Origin: Burkholderiales bacterium | GTDB taxonomy: Bacteria > Pseudomonadota > Gammaproteobacteria > Burkholderiales > Burkholderiaceae_C | NCBI GenBank assembly: GCA_026932425.1 | Contig: JAIXKN010000099.1 | Span: 11,923 to 58,188, forward strand | Direction of reading: 5' to 3' | Length of the DNA: 46,266 bases | In this document: positions 16,301-23,591 of the stretch, piece after piece | Numbering within the stretch: position 1 is the first letter of the stretch | Layout of the letters: every line of letters begins with the position of its first letter | Program-made: the position numbers and the translations under genes | The notes under the pieces: model-generated | Database searches by the model: none | Told to the model about the DNA's origin: nothing | The model's input: only the letters and a program-made list of their open reading frames with translations

Positions 16301-16924
16301 CGCACGATGCAGCGCGTGCAGGAGCGCGAGCGCGCGCTCGTCGGCGACGCGGAGCTGCCGCTGAGCAAGGCGGTCGCGCGCAGCCTGCTCAAGCTGATGA
16401 GCTACAAGGACGAGTACGAGGTCGCGCGGCTGTACACCGACGGCAGCTTCGCGCGTGCGCTGAACGACCAGTTCGAGGGCCGGCTCGAGCTGCGCTTCCA
16501 CATGGCGCCGCCGCTGCTGGCGCGCCCGCGCAACGGCCAGCCGCCGCGCAAGATGAGCTTCGGCCCCTGGCTGATGCCGATGCTGAAGATCCTCGCGCGC
16601 GGCAAGGTGCTGCGCGGCAGCGTCCTCGATCCCTTCGGCCACACCGAGGAGCGGCGGCTCGAACGCCAGCTGATCGGCGATTTCGAGGCCCGCATCGACG
16701 AGCTGCTGCAGGGCCTGACGATCGAGCGCCTGGGGCTGGCCAAGGCGATCGCCGAGGTGCCGCAGATGGTGCGCGGCTACGGCCACGTCAAGCTCGCGAA
16801 CCTGGCGCTCGCGCGAGCGCGCGAGGCCGAGCTGCTGCACCGCTGGGATCCCGCGCGCCATCCGCGCCCGGCGCCGACGGTGCGCAAGCTGCGCGCCGAA
16901 GAGAAGGCGGTGATGACGGGCTGA
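13361..16924 (+). CDS. Indolepyruvate:ferredoxin oxidoreductase, fused alpha-beta-type
   Basis: A 1187-residue single-chain enzyme that oxidatively decarboxylates aryl-pyruvates from aromatic amino-acid transamination to aryl-acetyl-CoA, reducing ferredoxin. An N-terminal pyrimidine-binding region (GFLSGYRGSPLGAVDQ, about 49) comes first. The TPP-binding region follows (CAGCPHNTSTVVPEG about 445; GDGTYFHSG about 507). Two cysteine clusters for Fe-S centres come next (CDGCGDCGVQSNC about 645; CNKDYRCIDGFCPSF about 678). The last part is the gamma-type catalytic domain (GVGGTGVVTVGALI about 740, then FMGFAQKGGAV). The fusion is normal for proteobacteria. The ATG at 13361 follows AAGGAGAGAGG. 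No ferredoxin gene is adjacent. Control by the divergent Lrp-type regulator is likely. Confidence 0.93.
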   Translation: MSDRPLVRPDYQLSDSLWAEQGSIFITGTQALLRVLLMQRRADEAAGLATQGFLSGYRGSPLGAVDQQVWKAGERFTRAGIRFLPAVNEELAATAVLGTQRVEGDPERSCDGVFAMWYGKGPGVDRAADALHHGNAYGSSPHGGVVAVAGDDHGCVSSSMPHQSDAVFAAWGMPVLAPADVSDLIEFGLYGYALSRYSGTWVGLAAPSEVVESSATVDLDLILARRAAWADAATVDAATGYRPPEGGLHHRAPDLPSLGIETRLAAKREAVAAFSRINTIDRDVIASPGARVGILTAGKAHHDLMEVLRRLAITPAELQAAGVRVRKLGLVWPIESESLHEFADGLQEILVVEEKAGLVEAQLRALFYNEATRPRIVGKHDAEGRPLVSAIGELRPSRLIEIVADWLARHDPALDRHEHVRDFTVPELLSNIADTVRRQPYFCAGCPHNTSTVVPEGSQAHAGIGCHVMATWMDRNTTGLIQMGGEGVDWVSQAMFSKTPHIFQNLGDGTYFHSGYLAIRQAVAAKATITYKILYNDAVAMTGGQPVDGGTSVDAIARQVESEGVKTIVVLSDDIGKYAAIKGRFPAGTEFHDRHALDEVQRRLRATPGVTVLIYEQTCAAEKRRRRKKGEMADPPRRVFINEAVCDGCGDCGVQSNCVAVLPHETPLGRKRRIDQSACNKDYRCIDGFCPSFVTVTGAQPRKHSGILDTQRDAFLQRVQALPLPDLDEGPGPYDLLVTGVGGTGVVTVGALITMAAHLEGLHASVLDFMGFAQKGGAVLSFVRVAREREMLNQVRIDAQQCDAVLACDLVVAAAPEALQTMSRGRTRVLANSHPTPVAESVRNPDAELHMPALLAKLQFAVGRERVQTFDAQALALDFLGDTITANIVALGYAWQRGLVPVGLAALRRAIELNGVAVATNQLAFSLGRLAAAQPQALAALREPGAVPDEEAEEDLATLLARADAHLSAWQNRAWAARYARTMQRVQERERALVGDAELPLSKAVARSLLKLMSYKDEYEVARLYTDGSFARALNDQFEGRLELRFHMAPPLLARPRNGQPPRKMSFGPWLMPMLKILARGKVLRGSVLDPFGHTEERRLERQLIGDFEARIDELLQGLTIERLGLAKAIAEVPQMVRGYGHVKLANLALARAREAELLHRWDPARHPRPAPTVRKLRAEEKAVMTG

Positions 16925-16939
16925 GGCTGCCCGCAGGCT

Positions 16940-18346
16940 TCAGTCGATCTCGACCGTCTGGCCCGGCGCGGGCGCCTGCGCCGGCCAGCCCAGTTCCTCG
17001 CGCACGGTCTGCGCGAAGCCCTGCGCGGTCTGCGCCTCCCCGTGCACGACGAAGCAGTGCGCCGGCGGGCGCGCGAAGCCGCGCAGCCAGTGCAGCAGGT
17101 CGTCGCGGTCGGCGTGCGCCGAGAGCCCGCCGATGGTGTGGATGCGGGCGCGCACGCGGATGTCCTCGCCGAAGAGACGCACGCGCTTGACGCCGTCGAC
17201 CAGCCGCCGGCCGAGCGTGCCCTCGGCCTGGAAGCCGATGATCACGATCGCGCACTCGGGCCGCCCGAGGTGGTGGCGCAGATGGTGCTGGATGCGGCCC
17301 GCATCGCACATGCCGCTGGCGGCGACGATGATCGCGCCGGCCTTGACGCGGTTGAGCGCGACCGACTCCTCCACCGTCCGCGTGAAGGTCAGCGTCAGGC
17401 CGTCGGCCGTCGGCCGGCCCGGTGCGAGGTAGGCGCGCGATTCGTCGTCGAGGACCTCCGGGTGGTGCGCGGTGATATCGGTCACCTTGCCGGCCATCGG
17501 CGAGTCGACGAAGACCTGCAGCGGCGGCAACCGACCCTGCCGGCGCAGGCGCACGAGCAGCATCAGCAGTTCCTGCGTGCGGCCGAGCGCGAAGGCGGGG
17601 ATGATGATGTTGCCCTGGCGCCGGCGCAGCGTCTCCTCGATGACTTCGACGAGCTCGTCGATGGTCGCGTCCAGGCGCCGGTGCAGCCGGTTGCCGTAGG
17701 TCGATTCGACCAGCAGCACGTCGGCCTCGGCGATCGGCGTCGGGTCGCGCACCACCGGGCGCCCGGGGGGGCCGAGGTCGCCCGAGAACACCAGCTTGCG
17801 CGTGCGCCCGCGCTCGCTGAGCCAGACCTCGATGATCGCCGAGCCGACGATGTGCCCGGCGTCGCGGAAGACGCAGCGCACCGCCTCGTGCGGGCGCAGC
17901 TCGGTGTCGTAGGCGATGCCGCGCACCTGCTCGATGCAGGCCTCGGCCTGCGCGACGGTGTAGAGCAGCGGCGCCGGCGCCACGCCGCCGCGCCTGCGCC
18001 TGGCCTGCTCGCGCTGTGCGCGCGTCCAGGTCACCTCCTGGATGTGCGCGCTGTCGGCAAGCATCACCGGCAGCAGGTCGGCGGTGGTGCGCGTCGTGTG
18101 GATCGGCCCGCGAAAACCCAGCGCCGCCAGCCGCGGCAGCAGGCCGCTGTGGTCGATGTGCGCGTGCGTCAGCAGCACGAAGTCGATCTCGCGCGGATCG
18201 AAGGGCCAGGCCTGCAGGTTGCGCGCATGCGCGTCCTTGCCGCCCTGGAACATGCCGCAATCGACGAGGAAGCGCAGCCCCTCGCTCTCGACGAGCACGC
18301 ATGAACCCGTGACCTCCTGCGCGGCGCCGACGAAGGTCAATCGCAT
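16940..18346 (-). CDS. MBL-fold beta-CASP RNA-processing exonuclease
   Basis: A 468-residue metallo-beta-lactamase protein of the RNA-specific beta-CASP group. The zinc motif HAHIDHSG is at residues 61-68. Further metal ligands lie in DAGHIVGSA. The beta-CASP elements follow: DSPMAGKVT, IIVAASGMCDAGRIQHHL and, near the C-terminus, SAHADRDDLLHWL. Such enzymes cleave or trim RNA; length and motif order resemble the YsaA/CPSF73-like family. The ATG at 18346 is preferred because it opens the conserved MRLTFVGAAQEVTGSC and has GGGGAG about 8 bases upstream. It converges on the indolepyruvate oxidoreductase gene with a 15-bp gap. Confidence 0.9.
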   Translation of the reverse strand: MRLTFVGAAQEVTGSCVLVESEGLRFLVDCGMFQGGKDAHARNLQAWPFDPREIDFVLLTHAHIDHSGLLPRLAALGFRGPIHTTRTTADLLPVMLADSAHIQEVTWTRAQREQARRRRGGVAPAPLLYTVAQAEACIEQVRGIAYDTELRPHEAVRCVFRDAGHIVGSAIIEVWLSERGRTRKLVFSGDLGPPGRPVVRDPTPIAEADVLLVESTYGNRLHRRLDATIDELVEVIEETLRRRQGNIIIPAFALGRTQELLMLLVRLRRQGRLPPLQVFVDSPMAGKVTDITAHHPEVLDDESRAYLAPGRPTADGLTLTFTRTVEESVALNRVKAGAIIVAASGMCDAGRIQHHLRHHLGRPECAIVIIGFQAEGTLGRRLVDGVKRVRLFGEDIRVRARIHTIGGLSAHADRDDLLHWLRGFARPPAHCFVVHGEAQTAQGFAQTVREELGWPAQAPAPGQTVEID

Positions 18347-18470
18347 CGTGGTTCTCCCCGGTGGGCTTCCTGACTCAACGCAGCATAAGGGCACAGCCGC
18401 GGGAACAGGAAGGCCACGCTCGGCAGCGGCGCCGCCGCAGGCGCAAGCCGCAGCCGGCTTTCGCGCACCG

Positions 18471-18686
18471 TCAATGGAACCAGATCTGCCACAGGCCGAC
18501 GATCACATGGCCCCAGATCAGGATGTTGAGCGCCAGCAGCGTGAACACGCGCGAGACGTTCCACAGCGTCTTCGCGCGCTGGCCGTGGTCGTAGGAGCCG
18601 GTGGCCAGGTGCAGCACCAGGAACAGCACCGAGGGCACGAAGGTGCCGACGATCAGGGTCCCCATGACCCAGTAGAAGATCTTCAT
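18471..18686 (-). CDS. Small two-helix membrane protein, unknown
   Basis: A 71-residue protein that I do not recognise. It has two hydrophobic segments, about residues 4-26 (YWVMGTLIVGTFVPSVLFLVLHL) and 47-68 (VFTLLALNILIWGHVIVGLW), joined by a basic loop (GSYDHGQRAKTLWN), suggesting a hairpin in the inner membrane. The ATG at 18686 begins MKIFYW; a TTG two codons earlier is a less likely start. It lies 15 bp after the DUF3297 gene, so the two are probably co-transcribed. A clean hydrophobic pattern and codon use like its neighbours support it as real. Confidence 0.65.
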   Translation of the reverse strand: MKIFYWVMGTLIVGTFVPSVLFLVLHLATGSYDHGQRAKTLWNVSRVFTLLALNILIWGHVIVGLWQIWFH

Positions 18687-18701
18687 CGGCAAGCGCGGCG
18701 G

Positions 18702-18953
18702 CTAGCGGTAGAAGACCTCGACCCGGCCCTTGAGCGTCAGCAGCAGCGGGCGCCCGCGGCGATCGACGGTCTTGCCCGCGGCGACCTTGATCCAGCCCTC
18801 GCTGATGCAGTACTCCTCGACATCGCGGCGCTCGCGGCCGTTGAAGCGGATGCCGATCTCGTGCTCGAGCGCGGCAGCGTCGTGGTATGGGCTTGCGGGA
18901 TCGACCGCGAGGCGGTCCGGCAGGGGCGGCAGGCTGGGCGGTGTCGTCTCCAT
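18702..18953 (-). CDS. DUF3297 family protein
   Basis: An 83-residue protein that matches the DUF3297 family over its length. The diagnostic stretch RLAVDPASPYHDAAALEHEI is followed by GIRFNGRERRDVEEYCISEG and by AGKTVDRRGRPLLLTLKG. It has no membrane segment or signal, so it is cytoplasmic. The family is widespread in proteobacteria but has no established function. It precedes the small membrane protein by 15 bp. The ATG at 18953 fits the family N-terminus; the long open frame upstream of it is a shadow. Confidence 0.88.
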   Translation of the reverse strand: METTPPSLPPLPDRLAVDPASPYHDAAALEHEIGIRFNGRERRDVEEYCISEGWIKVAAGKTVDRRGRPLLLTLKGRVEVFYR

Positions 18954-19231
18954 GGCGCGATTGTGGCGGCGCTTGGCGCCAGCCTCGGCTTGCGGCCGCC
19001 GCCGGGATGGCCAAGCCCGGCAATCCTCGGCAAACTGAAGTCCAAACGAAGGGCCGGCGCAGGCCTGGGGGCACGCCCATGTCCATGCCCCTTGCGCCGG
19101 TGGCCTCTTGCGCCGCCGCAGTGTGCACTTCGCTAGGATCGGCGCAGCGGCCCGCTGCGCACGCGCCCGCCACGCCGGTGCCGTGACGCTGCCGGATGCG
19201 GCGCTCGCCCAGGCGCCCGAGCGCGCAAGCC
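18954..19231. other. 278-bp gap between divergent DUF3297 and nnrS genes
   Basis: No gene or RNA is recognised here. A GC-rich inverted repeat, GCGCTCG at 19201-19207 with CGAGCGC at 19218-19224, ends 8 bp before the nnrS start. It could fold over the translation start. No FNR/NNR-type TTGAT-N4-ATCAA site is visible. Confidence 0.4.
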
Positions 19232-20482
19232 ATGTCGAATCCCGCGCCCCAGTCCACGACACCCGGCAACGCAGCGCGCCCGGCCTCCGCCACCCTGCGC
19301 GCAGCCACAGGGCGCAGCGCGGGTGCCGCCAGCGTTGCGCCGCAGACGCTCTTCTTCCCCGCCGCAGCGCTGCACGCGGCGCTGCTGCTGCCCTGGTCGG
19401 TGCTCGCGATGCTGCACCTGCTGCCGGCGCCCGCGCTGCTGGCGAGCCCGCTCGGGCATGCGCACGAGATGCTGCTGGGCTTCGCCCTGGGTGTCGTCGC
19501 CGGCTACCAGCTCCCGCCGCTGCCGCGTGCACGCGCGCGGCTGCTCTTTGGCCTGTGGCTCGCGGCGCGGCTCGTCTTCATCGCCATTCCCGGCGGCCTG
19601 CTGCTGGCGCTGGCGCTCGAGGCGGTGTTCGCCGTCGCGCTCGCGCTGCACATGACGCCGCGGCTCTTCCGTGCGGCCAAGAAGCTGCGCAACCAGGTGC
19701 TGCCGACCGTGCTCGCCGCGCTGTGCGTTGCCGCGGTGGTCTTCGACGCCGCGATGCTCGCGCTCACCGGCACGGCATGGTCGGCGGTCGCCAGCGCGAT
19801 CGTGCTGCTGCTCGCGGCGCTGATGACCTTCATGGGCGGGCGCCTGGTTGCAGCCGAGGCCGCCGGTCAGCTCTACAAGCAGGGCGAGGTGCTGTCGCCG
19901 CGCGTGCAGCCCCGGATCGAGGCCGCGGTGCTGCTGCTGCTGGCGGCAGCCCTGGTCTTCGCGGTGCTGCCGCAGCAGGACGTCCTGCTGCGCGCTTCCT
20001 GCCTGCTTGCCGGGGTGCTCAGCCTGGTGCGGATGCTGCGCTGGCGGCTGTGGGCCTGCCATGGCCGGCCGGACCTGATGGCGCTGGCCAGCGGCTACGC
20101 CTGGCTCGCGCTGGGCCTGCTGGGCATGGGCCTGACGCCACCGGGCGCCGCGCGCGCGGCCGCGCTGCACCTGGTCACGATCGGCGCGCTCGGCACACTG
20201 ACGCTCAACGTGATGCTCAACACCATGCTGCTCAAGGCCAAGCAGGTGCGCGAGGAGCAGCGCATCCCGCTGCTGGCCACCGGGCTGGTTGCGGTGGCCG
20301 CGGTGCTGCGCGCCGCGTCGGCCTGCGCCGGTGCCGATTCCGCGCCCTGGCTGGTGCTGGCCGCAGCGTGCTGGAGCATCGCGTTCGCCGCGGCCTTCGT
20401 CCTGATCCGGCGCTGCCTGCGAATCATCGCGACGCGGGCACGCGAAGCGAGCGCGAAGACGCAGGCGGGCGCGGCGCGATAG
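19232..20482 (+). CDS. nnrS: NnrS family membrane protein
   Basis: A 416-residue multi-pass inner-membrane protein, with about 12 hydrophobic segments, of the NnrS family. The hallmark sequences are LFFPAAALHAALLLPWSVL (about 40) and GHAHEMLLGFALGVVAGYQL (about 80). NMMLN-like residues in the last third (LTLNVMLNTMLLKAKQ) also fit. NnrS proteins are heme-copper-containing membrane proteins linked to tolerance of nitric oxide. No denitrification genes are in view, so the link is by family only. The ATG at 19232 is used; an in-frame ATG 12 codons earlier is possible, and neither has a strong ribosome site. Confidence 0.82.
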   Translation: MSNPAPQSTTPGNAARPASATLRAATGRSAGAASVAPQTLFFPAAALHAALLLPWSVLAMLHLLPAPALLASPLGHAHEMLLGFALGVVAGYQLPPLPRARARLLFGLWLAARLVFIAIPGGLLLALALEAVFAVALALHMTPRLFRAAKKLRNQVLPTVLAALCVAAVVFDAAMLALTGTAWSAVASAIVLLLAALMTFMGGRLVAAEAAGQLYKQGEVLSPRVQPRIEAAVLLLLAAALVFAVLPQQDVLLRASCLLAGVLSLVRMLRWRLWACHGRPDLMALASGYAWLALGLLGMGLTPPGAARAAALHLVTIGALGTLTLNVMLNTMLLKAKQVREEQRIPLLATGLVAVAAVLRAASACAGADSAPWLVLAAACWSIAFAAAFVLIRRCLRIIATRAREASAKTQAGAAR

Positions 20483-20631
20483 AGTGGGCGCTGCCGCATG
20501 GACGCAAGGATGCTGGACGTGAAGACGGGGAATCGGCCGTGAGCGCAAGCGCTGCGGCGCAATGGGCGCGAGTAACGGCCGCTGCGCCCTGGCCACAGAC
20601 CAGGCACAAGAAGAAGCACGAGGAGACGAGG

Positions 20632-20670
20632 ATGTCCAGACCACGCCGCGCGACCAGCGCCGATGCTTGA
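20632..20670 (+). CDS. 12-codon leader ORF coupled to the TRAP operon
   Basis: ATG at 20632 opens a 12-residue peptide, MSRPRRATSADA. It has a very strong ribosome-binding site (GAGGAGACGAGG) immediately upstream and a stop (20668-20670) just inside the start of dctQ (20663). The dctQ start itself has no convincing ribosome site. Translation of the leader would therefore bring ribosomes to dctQ. The ORF is too short to have homologues; its role as a coupling leader is inferred from this arrangement. Confidence 0.5.
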   Translation: MSRPRRATSADA

Positions 20671-21232
20671 GCGCGCCGCCCGCCTCGTCACGCGAGGCTT
20701 CGAGATCCTGATCGTCGTCTGCCTGGCGGTGATGGGCGTGCTGGTGTTCGGCAACGTCGTGCTGCGCTACGCCTTCAACTCGGGCATCGCGATCTCCGAG
20801 GAGCTCTCGCGCCTGCTCTTCGTCTGGCTGATCTTCCTCGGCGCGGTGCTGGCCTCGGCCAGGCGCATCCACATCGGCTTCGACTCGCTGCAGCGCGCCG
20901 TCTCCCCGCGCGCGCGCAAGGCACTCAAGCTCTTCACCGGCGCGCTGATCCTCGCGGGCTGCGCGATCTTCGTCGTCGGCGGCTGGCAGCAGGTGCAGGT
21001 CAACCTGGCCAACAGCTACCCGGTGATGGGCATCTCCTACGCCTGGCTTTACGCCGTGGGCGTCGTCTTCGGCGTCGCGCTCGTCTTCCCGGTGTGCAAC
21101 AACCTGCTGCGCGCCTGGCGCGGCGACGACGAACCGCTCGTCGAGGACCTCGCCGGCCGCATCGAGACGCTCACCGAGCGCATCGAGGCCGACGCGGCCG
21201 CCAGACCCAGACCTCCGGACGACGCGCGATGA
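20663..21232 (+). CDS. dctQ: TRAP transporter small permease (DctQ)
   Basis: A 189-residue inner-membrane protein with four transmembrane segments (about 12-34, 46-66, 85-106 and 125-147). The DctQ pattern is clear: ISEELSRLLFVWLIFLGAVLASARRIHIGFD. It is the small subunit of a tripartite ATP-independent periplasmic importer. The C-terminal cytoplasmic tail is charged. The stop overlaps the dctM start by ATGA, so the two are translationally coupled. Translation probably depends on the 12-codon leader that overlaps its own start. Confidence 0.92.
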   Translation: MLERAARLVTRGFEILIVVCLAVMGVLVFGNVVLRYAFNSGIAISEELSRLLFVWLIFLGAVLASARRIHIGFDSLQRAVSPRARKALKLFTGALILAGCAIFVVGGWQQVQVNLANSYPVMGISYAWLYAVGVVFGVALVFPVCNNLLRAWRGDDEPLVEDLAGRIETLTERIEADAAARPRPPDDAR

Positions 21233-22506
21233 CCGCGCTCGTCTTTCTCGCGACGCTGCTCGTGCTGATCGCGATCGGGCTGCCGATCGCCTTCGCGCTG
21301 ATGTTCGCCGGCGTGGCGCTGATGCTGCTCACCGACCAGTTCGACGCGCAGATCGTCGTGCAGAACGCGATCGCCGGCGCCGACAACTTCGTGCTGATGG
21401 CGGTGCCCTTCTTCATCCTCGCGGGCGAGTTCATGAACGCCGGCGGCCTGTCCAAGCGCATCGTCGAGATGGCCGGCGCCTTCGTCGGTCACCTGCGCGG
21501 CGGCCTGGGCTACGTCGCGATCTTCGCCGGCATCCTGCTGGCGAGCCTCTCGGGCTCGGCGGTCGCCGACACCGCGGCGCTGGCCGCGATCCTCGTGCCG
21601 ATGATGCGCCAGGCCGGCTACGAACCGACGCGCGCCTGCGGACTGATGGCCGCGGGCGGCATCATCGCGCCGGTGATCCCGCCGTCGATCGGCTTCCTGA
21701 TCTTCGGCGTCGTCGCCAACCTCTCGATCACGCGGCTGTTCCTGGCCGGCATCGTGCCGGGGATCATGATGGGCCTGGTGCTCGTCGTCTCCTGGTGGTT
21801 CGTCGCGCGCCGCCAGCAGGTGGCCGTCTCGGCGCGCGTGCCCTGGGGGCGGCGGCTGCGCATCCTCGGCCGCGGCGGCTGGGCGCTGATGCTGCCGGTG
21901 ATCATCGTCGGCGGCCTGCGCTCGGGCATCTTCACGCCGACCGAATCGGCGGTGGTCGCCGCCGCCTACGCGCTCTTCGTCGGCCTCGTCGTCTACCGCG
22001 AGCTCGACGCCGCGAAGATCTACGAGTGCCTGCTGTCCACCGCGCGCACGACCTCGGTCGTGCTCGTGCTCGCGGCGCTGGCGATGGTCGCGGCCTACAT
22101 GATCACGATCACCGACATCTCCGGCCAGGTCGGCACCTGGCTGCAGTCGCTGTCGCAGCATCCGCTCGTGCTGATGGCCGCGATGATGCTCGTCGTCTTC
22201 TTCGCCGGCATGGTGCTGGACTTCATCCCCATCGTGCTCATCTTCACGCCGGTCTTCATGCCGATCGTGAAGGCCGCCGACATCGACCCGGTCTATTTCG
22301 GCGTCGTCTTCATCATGAACTGCTCGATCGGCATGATCACGCCACCGGTGGGCGTGGTGCTCAACGTCATCGGCTCGATCGGCAAGATCTCGATGGCCGA
22401 GGCCACGCGCGGCATCCTGCCCTTCCTGGGTGCGCTGATGGCGCTGCTGGTGCTGCTCATCCTGTTCCCGGCACTGGTGACGGTGCCGGCCCAATGGTGG
22501 CGCTGA
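21229..22506 (+). CDS. dctM: TRAP transporter large permease (DctM)
   Basis: A 425-residue, highly hydrophobic protein with about 11-12 membrane segments, the transport-active subunit of the TRAP system. Typical DctM stretches include AVPFFILAGEFMNAGGLSKR (about 60), SLSGSAVADTAALAAILVP (about 105) and GIIAPVIPPSIGFLIFGV (about 140). Near the C-terminus it has FMNCSIGMITPPVGVVLNV. The start overlaps dctQ by 4 bases, and the stop is 36 bp before the substrate-binding protein gene. Substrate is probably a carboxylate, driven by a sodium gradient, but the sequence does not say which. Confidence 0.95.
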   Translation: MTALVFLATLLVLIAIGLPIAFALMFAGVALMLLTDQFDAQIVVQNAIAGADNFVLMAVPFFILAGEFMNAGGLSKRIVEMAGAFVGHLRGGLGYVAIFAGILLASLSGSAVADTAALAAILVPMMRQAGYEPTRACGLMAAGGIIAPVIPPSIGFLIFGVVANLSITRLFLAGIVPGIMMGLVLVVSWWFVARRQQVAVSARVPWGRRLRILGRGGWALMLPVIIVGGLRSGIFTPTESAVVAAAYALFVGLVVYRELDAAKIYECLLSTARTTSVVLVLAALAMVAAYMITITDISGQVGTWLQSLSQHPLVLMAAMMLVVFFAGMVLDFIPIVLIFTPVFMPIVKAADIDPVYFGVVFIMNCSIGMITPPVGVVLNVIGSIGKISMAEATRGILPFLGALMALLVLLILFPALVTVPAQWWR

Positions 22507-22542
22507 ACCACCTGTTCCAAGCCCGTCAAGGAGACACACCCC

Positions 22543-23523
22543 ATGAGACTGCGCAAGACCTTCACGATCGGCCTGCTGGCCACGGCGCTGAGCTGTCCGG
22601 CCTTTGCCGTCATCACCGGAAAGTTCGCGGTCACGCTGCCCGAGAAGTCGCACCAGGGCCAGGGCGTGGCCAAGTTCGTCGAGCTGGTGAAGGCCAGGAG
22701 CGGCGGCGAGATCGACATCAAGCCCTTCTACGGCGGCGCGCTCGGCGACGACGTCAAGGTCACCGCGGCGCTGCAGGGCGGCACGGTCGAGTTCACGGTG
22801 CCGCAGACGACCACGCTCACCGGCATGGTCAAGGCCTACGAGATCCTGGACTTCCCCTTCCTCTTCAAGAACAGCGAGCAGGCCGAGAAGGTGCTGGACG
22901 GCCCCACCGGCCAGAAGCTGATGGACCTGCTGCCCGCGCACGGGCTTGTCGGTCTTGCGTACTGGGAAAACGGCTTCTTCAACGCGACCAACAGCAAGCA
23001 CCCGATCGCCAGGGTCGAGGACTTCAAGGGCCTGAAGTTCCGCTCGATCCAGGCCAAGATCACGCAGGAGACGATCAAGGCGCTGGGCGCCAATCCGGTG
23101 CCGCTGGCGGTGCCCGAGCTCTACACCGCGCTCGAGACGCACACCATCGACGGACAGGGCACGCCCAACGCGGTGATCGCCGCGCTCAAGCTCTACGAGG
23201 TGCAGAAGTACCTCTCGATCACGCGCCACAGCTACGGCGCCTTCATCCCGCTGGTCTCGAAGAAGTTCTGGGACAAGCTGAGCCCCGCGCAGCAGCAGCT
23301 GCTCAAGGACGCCGCCGTCGAGGCGCGCAGCTACCAGCGGCAGGTCGCGCGCGACCAGGCCGAGGGCGCACGCAAGATGATGGCCGGCAAGGGCCTGCAG
23401 GTGAACGAGGTCAGCGACGCCGAGCACGCGCGCATGCGCCAGGCGGTGCAGCCCGTGTGGGACATGTTCACGCCGAGCGTGGGCGCCGAGCTGGTGAAGG
23501 AAGTGCAGGCGCAGCTGAACTGA
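22543..23523 (+). CDS. dctP: TRAP transporter substrate-binding protein (DctP)
   Basis: A 326-residue periplasmic binding protein with a signal peptide (KTFTIGLLATALSCPAFA, cleavage near residue 23). DctP features include KARSGGEIDIKPFYGGALGDD, the long-helix region and FKGLKFRSIQAKITQETIKALGANPVP, whose arginine is expected to hold a ligand carboxylate. The ribosome site AAGGAGA lies 9 bases before the ATG. It is the last gene of the operon and is followed by a strong terminator, so the leader-dctQ-dctM-dctP unit is complete. The gene order Q-M-P, with the binding protein last, is the less common variant. Confidence 0.93.
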   Translation: MRLRKTFTIGLLATALSCPAFAVITGKFAVTLPEKSHQGQGVAKFVELVKARSGGEIDIKPFYGGALGDDVKVTAALQGGTVEFTVPQTTTLTGMVKAYEILDFPFLFKNSEQAEKVLDGPTGQKLMDLLPAHGLVGLAYWENGFFNATNSKHPIARVEDFKGLKFRSIQAKITQETIKALGANPVPLAVPELYTALETHTIDGQGTPNAVIAALKLYEVQKYLSITRHSYGAFIPLVSKKFWDKLSPAQQQLLKDAAVEARSYQRQVARDQAEGARKMMAGKGLQVNEVSDAEHARMRQAVQPVWDMFTPSVGAELVKEVQAQLN

Positions 23524-23545
23524 AGCCGCGCATCGAAGAAACGAA

Positions 23546-23568
23546 GGGGCGCCGATGGCGCCCCTTTT
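23546..23568 (+). terminator. Intrinsic terminator of the TRAP operon
   Basis: A perfect 8-bp stem GGGGCGCC/GGCGCCCC with a GAT loop is followed by TTTT, 23 bases after the dctP stop. It also lies just past the end of the convergent dioxygenase gene, so it may act on both strands. Confidence 0.9.
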
Positions 23569-23591
23569 CACTTGTCAGCACCGCTCGCGCG

